A stretch of DNA of 64,000 nt from Photobacterium toruni (GCF_024529955.1 NZ_AP024856.1:62001-126000); one strand, 5' to 3'. Counted from the stretch's first letter, positions 18,567 to 27,230 are shown. A program made the numbers and translations. The notes: generated from the letters alone by a model not told the origin.

Positions 18567-18602
18567 CGGCTTTGAGTAGTATAAAACACCAAAATACGCC
18601 AT

Positions 18603-18622
18603 CTGTGGCGCATGCGCCACAG
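18603..18622. promoter_or_regulatory. 20-bp perfect palindrome downstream of parB (candidate centromere site)
   Basis: CTGTGGCGCATGCGCCACAG is its own reverse complement over 20 bp. It lies just beyond the parB gene (which ends at 18848 on the minus strand), the position of sopC relative to sopB in F. F's sopC core is also a GC-rich palindrome (TGGGACCACGGTCCCA). There is only one copy and no T-run on the plus strand, so a terminator is less likely. Binding by the ParB here is an inference. Confidence 0.45.
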
Positions 18623-18748
18623 CACCAAAAAAAAGCAAAAATAACGATTAAAATTAAACACTTACAACCAAAAAATGACGCCGCATTTTTTTTTAAAACT
18701 TTGGCGAAATTGATTAAAAAAACAAACAAATCCAACGAGGAGAGAACA

Positions 18749-18790
18749 ATGGTTAAAGAAAAAAAAGTGTACTCGCACACAGTATTCTGA
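18749..18790 (+). CDS. Possible 13-codon peptide with a strong ribosome site
   Basis: ATG 18749 is preceded by GAGGAGAG at 18737-18744 with good spacing and encodes MVKEKKVYSHTVF, then stops directly before the bidirectional terminator. It may be a leader peptide, the relic of a longer gene, or chance. It also lies in frame within a longer 72-codon frame (18572-18790) that has no ribosome site. Confidence 0.25.
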   Translation: MVKEKKVYSHTVF

Positions 18791-18797
18791 ATACAAA

Positions 18798-18838
18798 AAA
18801 TGCCGCGTTGGTCAATTAACGCGGCATTTTATTTTTAA
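18798..18838. terminator. Bidirectional terminator between parB and the accessory genes
   Basis: AAATGCCGCGTT and AACGCGGCATTT form a 12-bp perfect stem with an 8-nt loop, flanked by TTTTATTTTT on the right and AAAAAA on the left. It can end transcription from both directions: the plus-strand L,D-transpeptidase side and the minus-strand parAB operon. Confidence 0.85.
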
Positions 18839-18847
18839 GTCTGGTTG

Positions 18848-19852
18848 TTAACTGATAAGACTCAGAATACGTTTTAGCTTATCTGGATGGTTCAGTGCTA
18901 TGTCGATAAGTGATGTTATCTGTCCAGTTTGATCTTCAGTTATATTGCGCATTTTAATTACTTTATTCGATTTTGACGTTCGTTCCAGTTGAACAGAGAC
19001 TTTGCCATCATCAGAAGCATAAATGACTTCAGGCGCTTTCTTATTAGTTACTTTATCTTCATGTGCATTTAATTTCTTCACACGACGATTGAGGAGTTGG
19101 CTCACTTTCTTTTTGAACACATCTTTATTTGCATCAGCATTTTTCTCAGAGACATCTTTGACTAATTCTTTGAAAAACTGCTCAATGTCTTGGCCAGCTT
19201 CCTTTACCAACTCCAAAGCCGTTATATAACCTAAGCTATCACGTTCCGATATATCAAGACCACGTTTCGTGAACGTATAATAAATAGGAGCAGGGACTTT
19301 AAATGCTCTTAAACTACGACTTAGTTTTGTTTCAGATATCCCTTTAACAGCGGCAAACTCTTTCTGTGTACCTTCCCACTTATCTAACTGCGCACTGTAA
19401 TACTTACCGAGCTCGTAACTGCTGATCGGTTTATGATTATCTGCAGTCAAAACAAGAGACTCAATTTCAGAATCTGTAAGCTCTTCTTTGATCAATTCGT
19501 AATCAAGTGGACAGTCATCCATGATTGCGCGTGCACGACGTCGAGAACCGTCAATAAAGTAAATCAGGCCATCACTGCCTTTATAACAAAGACAAGGGCT
19601 GGTCTGTGTGTCTTTGAGATCGGCTAAATCTTCTAGAGAATCTTCGGTCAGCAGCTCTTGAATACGAAAGTTCTGTAAGGGAATAGCTGAATGTTTCTCT
19701 AAATCTTCACGACCTTTGAATGTTTGTAGAGAAACAGTGACAGGCTCTGTACGGCCTTTAATACGAATTTTTCGTGCCTTAACCGCTAAACTATTTGCGT
19801 TACTGCCACCAACATAGGCGCCTTTTTGATGTCCTAATTGACCAATTTGCAT
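18848..19852 (-). CDS. sopB: ParB/SopB-type plasmid partition protein
   Basis: 334 aa. The N-terminal domain follows F SopB closely: PVTVSLQTFKGREDLEKHSA, RIQELLTEDSLEDLADL, the ParB motif FIDGSRRRARAIM, then LTDSEIESLVLTADN and ISSYELGKYYSAQL. A helix-turn-helix follows (TQKEFAAVKGISETKLSRSL). The C-terminus (KVSVQLERTSKSNKVIK) resembles the SopB dimer domain. ParB binds centromere sites and stimulates the ParA ATPase. It is co-transcribed with the parA gene 2 bp upstream; a 20-bp palindrome downstream is a candidate site. Confidence 0.9.
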   Translation of the reverse strand: MQIGQLGHQKGAYVGGSNANSLAVKARKIRIKGRTEPVTVSLQTFKGREDLEKHSAIPLQNFRIQELLTEDSLEDLADLKDTQTSPCLCYKGSDGLIYFIDGSRRRARAIMDDCPLDYELIKEELTDSEIESLVLTADNHKPISSYELGKYYSAQLDKWEGTQKEFAAVKGISETKLSRSLRAFKVPAPIYYTFTKRGLDISERDSLGYITALELVKEAGQDIEQFFKELVKDVSEKNADANKDVFKKKVSQLLNRRVKKLNAHEDKVTNKKAPEVIYASDDGKVSVQLERTSKSNKVIKMRNITEDQTGQITSLIDIALNHPDKLKRILSLIS

Positions 19853-19854
19853 AA

Positions 19855-21102
19855 TTATTTCTCTAAGTTCAGTGTTTGCATTTCAATTTTAAACGTATTT
19901 ACGAACGCCTCAGAAGAGGATATGGCTTTATGGAATTCAGTTTTCGACGTTTTAGAACGTGACTGAACAAGATCTAATACTGTACGGCCAGTTGAAGCTG
20001 CTTCAAGAAAAGCTTCACTACGATTTATGTAATTAGATATCAAGCGATCTTGTACTGAGCGACATAAGCGGCCAACAATGTCTTTTTCTTCACGCGACTT
20101 CGGATCATGATTAACAACAGCGGCTTTTAACCATTTTATATTTGTTCCATGAGATGGTAGTTGTTCTAATCGTGTAGCCAAGGTACCCATGAAATTAGTT
20201 GTCGATGCTAGATCTATAAATTTAGGCGTGATTGGCACCAGTAATGCATCAACAGCTTCAAATAAACACCATAAAATTGCATTATCTGCAGGCGGGGTAT
20301 CAATTAAAACAGTATCGAAATGCTTATTTAAAATAGGTTTGATGTTATCTCTGAAATCACAAATTAGTGCCAATTTTTGTTCATCTTCGAGATTGAAGAA
20401 CACTCCAACTAAGCGATCATCAGTAGGGTAAGCAATTAAGGTTTTCAAGTTAGGTAAATGGGTATTGAACATCACAGCAAGAATAATCTCTTCCAATGTA
20501 TGCCCATTATCTAAAAAGGTCTTAACTGGATTATCATCTTCAAAATTTCGAAGGAGTATATCGATGAAGGTAATGATTTCTTCATCTTTTTGTTCTGCTG
20601 AGTTGAACGTTAATGTTGAACCCACACTACCTTGGGGATCCATATCGATAACCAGCACCCGCTGTGAGTCAATTAAATCTAGTGCTAATCCAACAGCAAG
20701 CGTCATGGTCGTCGAGCTCTTGCCAGTACCGCCTTTGTGGTTAGTAATAGCAATGAGTTTTGATGAGTAAAGATCTGAATAATATTGTTCAACACCCATA
20801 AATTCACGCAACGATGCAATATCATGGCGAGAATAGTAATGCGATTTAGCTATGACGATAGGTTCAATTTGATGTTCATTGCTTTGGTTGTACTGCTCAA
20901 TTTTTGTTGATAACGTTTTGTTTGTCATATCAAGAAATTTGCTCAACTCACCTTTCTTCATCGAATGATTCAAGATCCGCTGATCAACGCCGGAAAATAG
21001 ATTTTCATCATTAACTTTGATACGCAAAGCTTCACCAAGAGAAGGGCGCTCTTTCACCAATCTCCCGTATAAGTCTGAACAAACTTGATTAGCAACGAAC
21101 AT
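19855..21102 (-). CDS. sopA: ParA/SopA-type partition ATPase
   Basis: 415 aa, type Ia ParA. An N-terminal ~100-residue DNA-binding region (with FLDMTNKTLSTKIEQYN) precedes the ATPase domain. The deviant Walker A is NHKGGTGKSSTT (about residues 118-130), Walker A' is VLVIDMDPQGSVGSTLT and Walker B is FDTVLIDTPPADN. Such ParAs position plasmids on the nucleoid and repress their own operon. A consensus-like promoter lies 35-60 bp upstream. It is convergent to the tra side and divergent from the 183-bp repeat array. Confidence 0.93.
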   Translation of the reverse strand: MFVANQVCSDLYGRLVKERPSLGEALRIKVNDENLFSGVDQRILNHSMKKGELSKFLDMTNKTLSTKIEQYNQSNEHQIEPIVIAKSHYYSRHDIASLREFMGVEQYYSDLYSSKLIAITNHKGGTGKSSTTMTLAVGLALDLIDSQRVLVIDMDPQGSVGSTLTFNSAEQKDEEIITFIDILLRNFEDDNPVKTFLDNGHTLEEIILAVMFNTHLPNLKTLIAYPTDDRLVGVFFNLEDEQKLALICDFRDNIKPILNKHFDTVLIDTPPADNAILWCLFEAVDALLVPITPKFIDLASTTNFMGTLATRLEQLPSHGTNIKWLKAAVVNHDPKSREEKDIVGRLCRSVQDRLISNYINRSEAFLEAASTGRTVLDLVQSRSKTSKTEFHKAISSSEAFVNTFKIEMQTLNLEK

Positions 21103-21135
21103 AACAACAAAACCTCTAAAATATTTTGAATATTT

Positions 21136-21164
21136 ATAATAATAGATAAATTAAGAATAAACAA
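21136..21164 (-). promoter_or_regulatory. Sigma-70-type promoter for parAB
   Basis: On the minus strand TTGTTT (21159-21164) and TATTAT (21136-21141) are separated by exactly 17 bp, and the -10 lies about 34 bp from the parA ATG, with AGAGG before the start. ParA-type proteins usually autoregulate such promoters. Confidence 0.55.
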
Positions 21165-21410
21165 ATAGAATTACACCATAGAATAAAGAATTCGCCTTTC
21201 ATGAGGTAATTACTCAGTTATGTAAATTATTTTGTGTTACAACCTCAATGTGACATCTATCACGAAACGTAATTAGATGATTTTTGATACCAATAAGATT
21301 GAAATCGATATTTTCTTAAAACAGAAAGTTTGTAAATGATTCCAATAAATATTGTATAGAGTGACGAGTTGGCCGCTAGTCAAAGCCACTTCTTGGCAGC
21401 TCTCAGTAAG

Positions 21411-22695
21411 AGATCTAAATAAAAGTGATCAAGTAAATTACGCCACATCATTTAAAATCAGTATCTTAGCAAACGCTGATGTTCACTTTAGACAAAGAAC
21501 CCCCACGTTACTCTAAAGTGAGATAGTTCGTATTGTGTCTAAAGTGACAGGTGGACGATTAGGCAATGTCCGTTCTAGGCAGTTTTCAGTGAGAGATCTA
21601 AATAAAAGTGATCAAGTAAATTACTCCACATCATTTAAAATCAGTGTCTTAGCAAACGCTGATGTTCACTTTAGACAAAGAACCCCCACGTTACTCTAAA
21701 GTGAGATAGTTCGTATTGTATCTAAAGTGACAGGTGGACGATTAGGCAATGTCCGTTCTAGGCAGTTTTCAGTGAGAGATCTAAATAAAAGTGATCAAGT
21801 AAATTACGCCACATCATTTAAAATCAGTGTGTTAGCAAACGCTGATGTTCACTTTAGACAAAGAACTGCATATTCCTCTAAAGTGAGATAGTTCGTATTG
21901 TGTCTAAAGTGACAGGTGGACGATTAGTCAATGCCCGTTCTAGGCAGTTTTCAGTGAGAGATCTAAATAAAAGTGATCAAGTAAATTACGCCACATCATT
22001 TAAAATCAGTGTGTTAGCAAACGCTGATGTTCACTTTAGACAAAGAACCCCCTCGTTACTCTAAAGTGAGATAGTTCGTATTGTGTCTAAAGTGACAGGT
22101 GGATGATTAGTCAAACCCACTTCTTGACAGCTCTCAGTGAGAGATCTAAATAAAAGTGATCAAGTAAATTACACCGAATTAATTAAAATCAATAGCTTAG
22201 CACGTATTTAAATTCACTTTAGACAAAGATAGCCCGTATTTGTCTAAAGTGAAATAGTTCAAGTTGTGTCTAAAGTGACAGGTGGACGATTAGTCAAACC
22301 CACTTCTTGACAGCTCTCAGTGAGAGATCTAAATAAAAGTGATCAAGTAAATCACGCTGCATCATTACAAATCAGTGTGTTAGCAAACGCTGATGTTCAC
22401 TTTAGACAAAGAACTGCATATTCCTCTAAAGTGAGATAGTTCGTATTGTGTCTAAAGTGACAGGTGGACGATTAGTCAATGCCCGTTCTAGGCAGTTTTC
22501 AGTGAGAGATCTAAATAAAAGTGATCAAGTAAATCACGCTGCATCATTTAAAATCAATCTGTTAGCGAACAGTGGTATTCACTTTAGACAAAGATAGCCC
22601 GTGTTTGTCTAAAGTGAAATAATTCAAGTTGTGTCTAAAGTGACAGGTGGACGATTAGTCAAACCCACGTCTAGACAGTTTTCAGTGAGAGATCT
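21411..22695. repeat. Array of seven ~183-bp repeat units (left part), RctB-type control region candidate
   Basis: AGATCT boundaries at 21411, 21594, 21777, 21959, 22142, 22325, 22507 and 22690 give a period of 182-183 bp. Each unit carries AAAAGTGATCAAGTAAAT (a GATC-containing core), two to three copies of TCTAAAGTGA or its complement TCACTTTAGA, and a conserved CAGGTGGACGATTAG. No open reading frame fits. The array leads to an RctB-like initiator. The GATC core TGATCAAG is close to the RctB 11/12-mer of Vibrio chromosome II (ATGATCAAGAG), as I remember it. Likely initiator-binding iterons or a copy-control/incompatibility region; a partition centromere is an alternative. Confidence 0.8.
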
Positions 22696-22711
22696 TAAAT
22701 ACAGCCGTTTT
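22696..22711. repeat. Left junction of the bacteriocin insert: fragment of the dispersed repeat
   Basis: Directly after the last left-hand AGATCT the sequence changes to TAAATACAGCCGTTTT. It matches the tail of the dispersed intergenic repeat found at 46925-46942 and 50147-50165. It marks where foreign DNA enters the 183-bp array. Confidence 0.55.
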
Positions 22712-22713
22712 GA

Positions 22714-22725
22714 GCAAATTATTGC
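22714..22725. promoter_or_regulatory. GCAA-ATTA-TTGC palindrome upstream of the bacteriocin
   Basis: A perfect GCAA-N4-TTGC palindrome lies about 60 bp upstream of the first possible bacteriocin start. The same motif occurs in triplicate upstream of both hcp genes. No -24/-12 promoter was seen after it. Confidence 0.4.
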
Positions 22726-22782
22726 CTACGTTATTTGAAGGGTATCCTATACGGACTTATTTATTCTTTATTAGATCGGGTC

Positions 22783-22940
22783 ATGGTAGGAAAAATTGTT
22801 AATGTAGACCAACTGGGTTTTGACGAAGCCTAAGGATTGAAGGCGATTGGTCTAGATTTTCTGATAATGAATTAGCGGCGCTATCTTCAAGCAAAAGTGC
22901 AAGTTCAATTCGTAATGAATTAGAAAGTGGTGACATAGCC
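22783..22940 (+). pseudogene. Frameshifted 5' portion of the bacteriocin gene
   Basis: ATG 22783 opens MVGKIVNVDQLGFDEA and then stops at 22831. The -1-corrected frame, open from 22830, reads LRIEGDWSRFSDNELAALSS and continues without interruption into the bacteriocin frame. The simplest reading is a single lost base near 22829. Restored, the toxin would be about 540 aa. Either translation now begins at an internal start, or the gene is inactive, or this is a sequencing error. Confidence 0.5.
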
Positions 22941-24401
22941 TTGATAGTTGATTCTCCATCCTCTCCGATGCTTAGTAAGATGGAAAATGGATTTTCAGTT
23001 TCCCAACAAAATGCACCATTACTCTCTGATTATGGCGTAAAAAAAATAGGTCACCGTTTTTCTGGAAACTATTATGGTGGGACTGTTGCAAAGTCTGGAG
23101 GGTCACTTCATCCAGCTAAACCAATGCCAACTTATATCCCTGAGCCTGTTATTAAAACGCAACCTTCTATTTATGATCCGATAAAAATTAGCGACAATTT
23201 ATCTAAACCAAAAACAAATAAAATTTTTGCTAAATCGTGCTCTCAGCCATTTGGTAATACAGAAGCTTGTCAAAAAAAAGAATCCCTTAATAATGCTTTT
23301 CGTTTTTGGGGGATGTTCTTCAGTTCTGCTGAGGCCTTTGTTCCTCCTTTACCTATTACGGCTGTGGCGGGGGCTGAAATAACACTCGGTGCAGGTGCTG
23401 CACAAAATAAATCAATAAATGGAAAAACAGCTTTAGCACTCACTAAAGTCGTTGGTAATTTCAAGGATAAGAAATTAGATAATATGCGATTTTCGGTTGA
23501 AATATCTCCGGTGATGTCTGTCGCAGTTATGTTGTTTAAAGCCTTACAGTTTGGTGATAAAACGCAGTATACAGAAGATGAATTACGAAATAGGGAAGAG
23601 GTACAAAGCCGTATTCGTGTACAAATCACAGAGCCTGTGGGTGATAATGTTTATCCGACAGTACAAGCCTACCATGTTGATGATACTCGTATCCCTGTTC
23701 GTTATGTCAGTAAAAATGAACAAGCCCAATATTCAGTTGCTTTAGAAGAAAATGGCCCAACGATATATTGGTCACCAGACGAGACTGGAAATCAAGTTCC
23801 CCATACAACGCCCTCTCAAGATGATGGGGTGTCATTCGGTGATATTTGGGTAAATCCACTCAGTGATGCGGTTAATGACCCATCGACGGTATTACCGATG
23901 CCAGCTGAGAGTGATTGGCAAGATAGAATTCTTGTGTTCCCAGAGGATTCAGGGATTGAGCCATTGTATCTGGTCTTTAAGACAACTGCTCGTAATGAAC
24001 CAGAGAAGGTGTCAGGGCAAGGAAAAGATGTTAAATGGAAAGATGGTTATTGGCTTGGAGTGGCTGCAAACAAAGGGCAAGGACAATATATACCAACAAA
24101 GATAGCGGATGCATTACGAGGGCGGGAGTTTAAAAGATTCTCTGATTTGCAGACGGAACTTTGGAAAGAAGTTGCGAAACATCCTGAATTATTTGAACAA
24201 TTTTCAGATTTAAATAAAAGTCAAATTCAACAAGGAAATGCACCTTTTTCAAGACATAATTGGAAGAAATTAAAAAGGTATTCACTACATCATATTGAGC
24301 AAATTCAGCATGGTGGAGGGGTTTATAATATAGATAATTTAAGCGTTGTTACTCCTAGATTACATTGGGGAGAAATACATGGTTCAGGAGATAGAAGCTG
24401 A
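22941..24401 (+). CDS. Colicin E/S-type pyocin-like HNH DNase bacteriocin
   Basis: At least 486 aa from TTG 22941 (frame open from 22830). The C-terminal ~130 residues parallel the colicin E2/E9 DNase: DVKWKDGYWLGVAANKGQGQ, IPTKIADALRGREFKRFSDL, LWKEVAKHPELFEQF, PFSRHNW, then the HNH core YSLHHIEQIQHGGGVYNIDN and VVTPRLHWGEIHG. One extra residue separates the last two His compared with colicin E9. The middle (residues ~230-340) looks like the S-type pyocin domain. A hydrophobic Ala/Gly-rich segment lies near 135-160. It kills by DNA cleavage after import. The immunity gene overlaps its stop by 1 bp (TGATG). Confidence 0.86.
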   Translation: MIVDSPSSPMLSKMENGFSVSQQNAPLLSDYGVKKIGHRFSGNYYGGTVAKSGGSLHPAKPMPTYIPEPVIKTQPSIYDPIKISDNLSKPKTNKIFAKSCSQPFGNTEACQKKESLNNAFRFWGMFFSSAEAFVPPLPITAVAGAEITLGAGAAQNKSINGKTALALTKVVGNFKDKKLDNMRFSVEISPVMSVAVMLFKALQFGDKTQYTEDELRNREEVQSRIRVQITEPVGDNVYPTVQAYHVDDTRIPVRYVSKNEQAQYSVALEENGPTIYWSPDETGNQVPHTTPSQDDGVSFGDIWVNPLSDAVNDPSTVLPMPAESDWQDRILVFPEDSGIEPLYLVFKTTARNEPEKVSGQGKDVKWKDGYWLGVAANKGQGQYIPTKIADALRGREFKRFSDLQTELWKEVAKHPELFEQFSDLNKSQIQQGNAPFSRHNWKKLKRYSLHHIEQIQHGGGVYNIDNLSVVTPRLHWGEIHGSGDRS

Positions 24402-24652
24402 TGAATTTAAAAAAAAACATTGAAGAATATTCAGAATTTGATTTTTGTAATTTACTAAAATATTTAAATAACGCGCAAGAAAAGGAAGCTGATGAGATCA
24501 TGGATTGGTTAGATGACAATATTAAGCATCCTGATGGTTATGGTTTAATTACTCATCCAATTGAATGTGGTATTGAGGATTCACCTGAGGCTGTTATAGC
24601 AGAACTAAAACGATGGTATAGAGAGCAAGGATTATTTTTGTTTAAAGAATAA
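24401..24652 (+). CDS. Colicin E/pyocin-type DNase immunity protein (Im9-like)
   Basis: 83 aa, same size as Im9 (86 aa). IEEYSEFDFCNLLKYL matches helix I of Im9 (ISDYTEAEFLQLV), and HPDGYGLITHP followed by EDSPEAVIAELKRWYREQG matches HPSGSDLIYYP and DDSPSGIVNTVKQWR. The family binds next to the HNH active site of the cognate DNase and blocks it. Overlap with the toxin stop indicates coupled translation. Confidence 0.9.
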   Translation: MNLKKNIEEYSEFDFCNLLKYLNNAQEKEADEIMDWLDDNIKHPDGYGLITHPIECGIEDSPEAVIAELKRWYREQGLFLFKE

Positions 24653-24694
24653 ACTTGTTAGTCCAAGTTAGTAATGTCACATAAAAAACTAGTG

Positions 24695-24730
24695 CGCATA
24701 AGATGGCATATGTTAAATACAGCTATTATT
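24695..24730. repeat. Diverged copy of the dispersed intergenic repeat core
   Basis: CGCATAAGATGGCATATG followed by TTAAATACAGCTATTATT aligns with GCATTAGATGGATACTG-TTAAATACAGCTGTTTTT at 46908-46942. With the fragment at 22696 it brackets the toxin/immunity pair. A separate hairpin (AACACGTTT...AAAACGTGTT, about 24749-24775) follows in the same 320-bp gap. Confidence 0.5.
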
Positions 24731-24843
24731 GACAAAATTTACGTAACACGTTTCTGCCCCAAAACGTGTTAGAGCATCGGAAAATTTAAGATTCTTGGTA
24801 TCAAAAAACGAACGTTTGATTAAAGGTAGATAAACCCAATCGG

Positions 24844-24855
24844 GCAAGTTATTGC
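24844..24855. promoter_or_regulatory. GCAA-GTTA-TTGC palindrome (GGGCAAGTTATTGCCC)
   Basis: A 16-bp near-perfect palindrome with core GCAA-N4-TTGC in the gap before the gene at 24975. It is the same motif as in the hcp upstream regions. No sigma-54-like -24/-12 element was found between it and the gene. Confidence 0.4.
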
Positions 24856-24974
24856 CCAGATAAAACTAAGTGTATGATATTCATCATGTATTGATACTAA
24901 ATCAACTCACAATAAAAACTTTAAAAAATCATTTCATAATTGTGAAAATAAATATTAATTAGGATTGAAGTTAA

Positions 24975-25424
24975 GTGAAATATTGCATAGAAAATATAGA
25001 AACACTTTTAGCCAATAAGATAAATGAGGCATATTTAGAGTTTGGTTCAAAAGAACTTAAGATCATTGATATTGGTGCATTTCCATGGCATAAGTCGATT
25101 GAATTATCTTTTCTCTTTACTGAACATGATCCTGAAGATGAAGATGATATAGCTTCTTGGGCCAATTATGATTACTCTGGATTAACTGAGGGTAAATGGA
25201 AAGAAGCAGAAGAACTCGCTTCTGAAATGTTCTCACTCTTTGGTGATTGTAATGATGGAAAAGGGCCGTTTATTGACTTCGCTAAAGCAGCCACTTCAAA
25301 AAAAGTTAAAGAAATTATAAATCAATTTAATTTATCACCTGATTTTACTATTCAAGTTTTACATCCAGATGATGACAGTAATGGCAATTACTGTGAGCTA
25401 ATAAATCAAAGTGAAATAAAGTAG
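24975..25424 (+). CDS. Acidic cytoplasmic protein, possible orphan immunity protein
   Basis: 149 aa from GTG 24975 (ATG absent; AGGATTGAAG upstream). Soluble and strongly acidic (EHDPEDEDDIASWANYDYSG, LFGDCNDGKGPF, LHPDDDSNGNY), with no signal peptide. Placed just after a DNase/immunity pair and before another immunity-like gene, it fits the pattern of accumulated orphan immunity genes in polymorphic toxin loci. No family recognised, so function is inference. Confidence 0.5.
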   Translation: MKYCIENIETLLANKINEAYLEFGSKELKIIDIGAFPWHKSIELSFLFTEHDPEDEDDIASWANYDYSGLTEGKWKEAEELASEMFSLFGDCNDGKGPFIDFAKAATSKKVKEIINQFNLSPDFTIQVLHPDDDSNGNYCELINQSEIK

Positions 25425-25486
25425 TCTTATATAAATTACCGAGTCAGCGTAATCTACGAGCAAGCCATATCAGATATAGCCCCTTT

Positions 25487-25876
25487 TTAGGGGTATATGT
25501 AGCAACGTTCTATATTGTTTATTGAAATTAGTATCGTTGTTGTTTCTATAATGATTTCTCCATTCTCTTTTGTTATTACCATGTTCATTTTTGGTTTTTC
25601 GCCAGTAATTTGAATTTCACATTTTGATGTGATGTTCTTTGTCCCTATTCTTGGTGGTTCTAACATGCTTAGTGCTCCAATTGTAAAGTACACAGCATTT
25701 ACACCTTCTTTTTCCCACCTTTCATGAATCTCTTGATCTGAAAGGAAAAAGTAACACCTTATAGTTATACTGTTTCCTTTCAATATAATATCTTCTAAAT
25801 AAATCGTTTCTGGTAACGTATATGACTTAAATATATGAAACCATGCTTTATCATTAATTTTTTCTAACCAATTCAT
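25487..25876 (-). CDS. Imm50-like immunity protein
   Basis: 129 aa. The layout MNWLEKINDKAWFHIFKSYT then LEDIILKGNSITIRCYFFLS then VYFTIGALSM and CEIQITGEK resembles Imm50-family proteins, small beta-rich immunity proteins of contact-dependent or T6SS toxins. Convergent to the preceding gene; its start lies next to the IS91 end at about 25880, so its promoter may have been altered by the insertion. No cognate toxin is adjacent. Confidence 0.45.
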   Translation of the reverse strand: MNWLEKINDKAWFHIFKSYTLPETIYLEDIILKGNSITIRCYFFLSDQEIHERWEKEGVNAVYFTIGALSMLEPPRIGTKNITSKCEIQITGEKPKMNMVITKENGEIIIETTTILISINNIERCYIYP

Positions 25877-25911
25877 GATCTTAATTTTTCCTCAAGAGCA
25901 TCAACCTGCGG

Positions 25912-27174
25912 TTGCGACTTTCCCGCTGTAAGTTCATCGAATACAATTACGGCATCAGAATTACGTTAGCTCCGACCATGTATAACCCGAATAGTATCAA
26001 TGCTCTTTTTACCTTAGATAAATGTTTTCATAATGCGCTGAAAAACGGTCACGTTTTTCGCACAGCAGAGCTTGAAGCAGTGGTCAAAGTATTATCATGT
26101 AAAACACATAAGCTCGGTGCTAAAGCGTATAGTTGCACCAACCCTCGGTGCTCTCATGAAAAACGGGTATGTAATACCTGTAAGAGCAAGCTCTGCACGT
26201 CATGCGGCCAAAAGGCCACAGAGCGTTGGATAGCGGTCATCAATTCAATCCTCCCTGATTGCAAATATCGGCATATTACGTTCACGATGCCAAAGGCATT
26301 TTGGCTAATTTTTCAATATAACAGAGTGTTATTGAACCATCTGTTTTCCCTTGCCGCCAACACATTAATAAAGCTTGCGAAAAAGAGAGGGGTAACCGTC
26401 GGTATTTTTTCGGCTCTGCATACCTATGGTCGACAAATAAATTTCAATTGTCATATTCATTTATCAATAGCGGAATTCGGCTTAAATCGACAGGGGAAGT
26501 TGAAATCATTTTCCTTTAAGTTTGATTTGCTCATGAGCCAATGGCGTTATGAGGTCATTAACCTGTTAAGAACACATTATCCCGTATTAATTTTACCGCC
26601 AGAATTGGAGGTGGAAGGCAATAGCCCTCAGTCCTGGACTGCATTTTTAGACAGAAACTATAATCGTCATTGGAATGTTAATGTTAATGTTAATGTTGCC
26701 AAAAATACCACTCATAAGACGCATACCGCGAAATATTTAGGGAGTTACGTGAAAAAGCCGCCGATAGCGGCTGCTCGGTTGGCTGATTACACCGGTGGGG
26801 ATGTGACATTTACTTATCTAGACCACAGAAGTAAAAGCTATAAAGATTTAACCTTAAGCCAAACAGAAATGATGCTGAGGATATTGAACCATGTGCCTGA
26901 AAAACACTTCAAAATGATCCGTTATTTTGGTTTTTTATCGAACCGTTTACGGGGACGCTTATTGCCATTGATATATAAACAACTCGGACAAGAGGTTGTT
27001 ACTGCCAAAACCTTTGGTTTTGCAGCGATGATGAAAGCATTTTTGAAGGTTGATCCGTTCAAATGTATTTTGTGTGGTGCTCGAATGGTATTCACGGGAT
27101 TTATTATAGCAGGATTAAAAGTAGGTCAATTAGTATCAGCAATAGAAAATATTGCGTTACAGAGGCCAATTTAA
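25912..27174 (+). CDS. IS91-family transposase (HUH, rolling-circle)
   Basis: 420 aa from TTG 25912; ATG 25978 (MYNPNSINALFTLDKCF) is an equally good start. An N-terminal zinc-finger region has C-rich spacing (YSCTNPRCSHEKRVCNTCKS, LCTSCGQKATERW). The HUH-type metal motif is NCHIHLSIAEFG, and the catalytic tyrosine region is HTAKYLGSYVKKPP. IS91 transposases nick one strand at the ori end and replicate through the element. An in-frame hexanucleotide run, NVNVNVNV, near residue 255 looks like slippage. Confidence 0.9.
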   Translation: MRLSRCKFIEYNYGIRITLAPTMYNPNSINALFTLDKCFHNALKNGHVFRTAELEAVVKVLSCKTHKLGAKAYSCTNPRCSHEKRVCNTCKSKLCTSCGQKATERWIAVINSILPDCKYRHITFTMPKAFWLIFQYNRVLLNHLFSLAANTLIKLAKKRGVTVGIFSALHTYGRQINFNCHIHLSIAEFGLNRQGKLKSFSFKFDLLMSQWRYEVINLLRTHYPVLILPPELEVEGNSPQSWTAFLDRNYNRHWNVNVNVNVAKNTTHKTHTAKYLGSYVKKPPIAAARLADYTGGDVTFTYLDHRSKSYKDLTLSQTEMMLRILNHVPEKHFKMIRYFGFLSNRLRGRLLPLIYKQLGQEVVTAKTFGFAAMMKAFLKVDPFKCILCGARMVFTGFIIAGLKVGQLVSAIENIALQRPI

Positions 27175-27230
27175 GGCCGTAGTCAGGGTAGATCTATCCG
27201 AAATCAGTGTTTATGATCAAAACCGCTTTA

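Noticed and set aside
18572-18790. 72-aa open frame
   Set aside because: It spans the palindrome and A-rich DNA without a ribosome site; only the last 13 codons have one.
21411-22695. CRISPR array
   Set aside because: Units are ~183 bp and almost entirely conserved, with no short repeat/unique spacer alternation and no cas genes.
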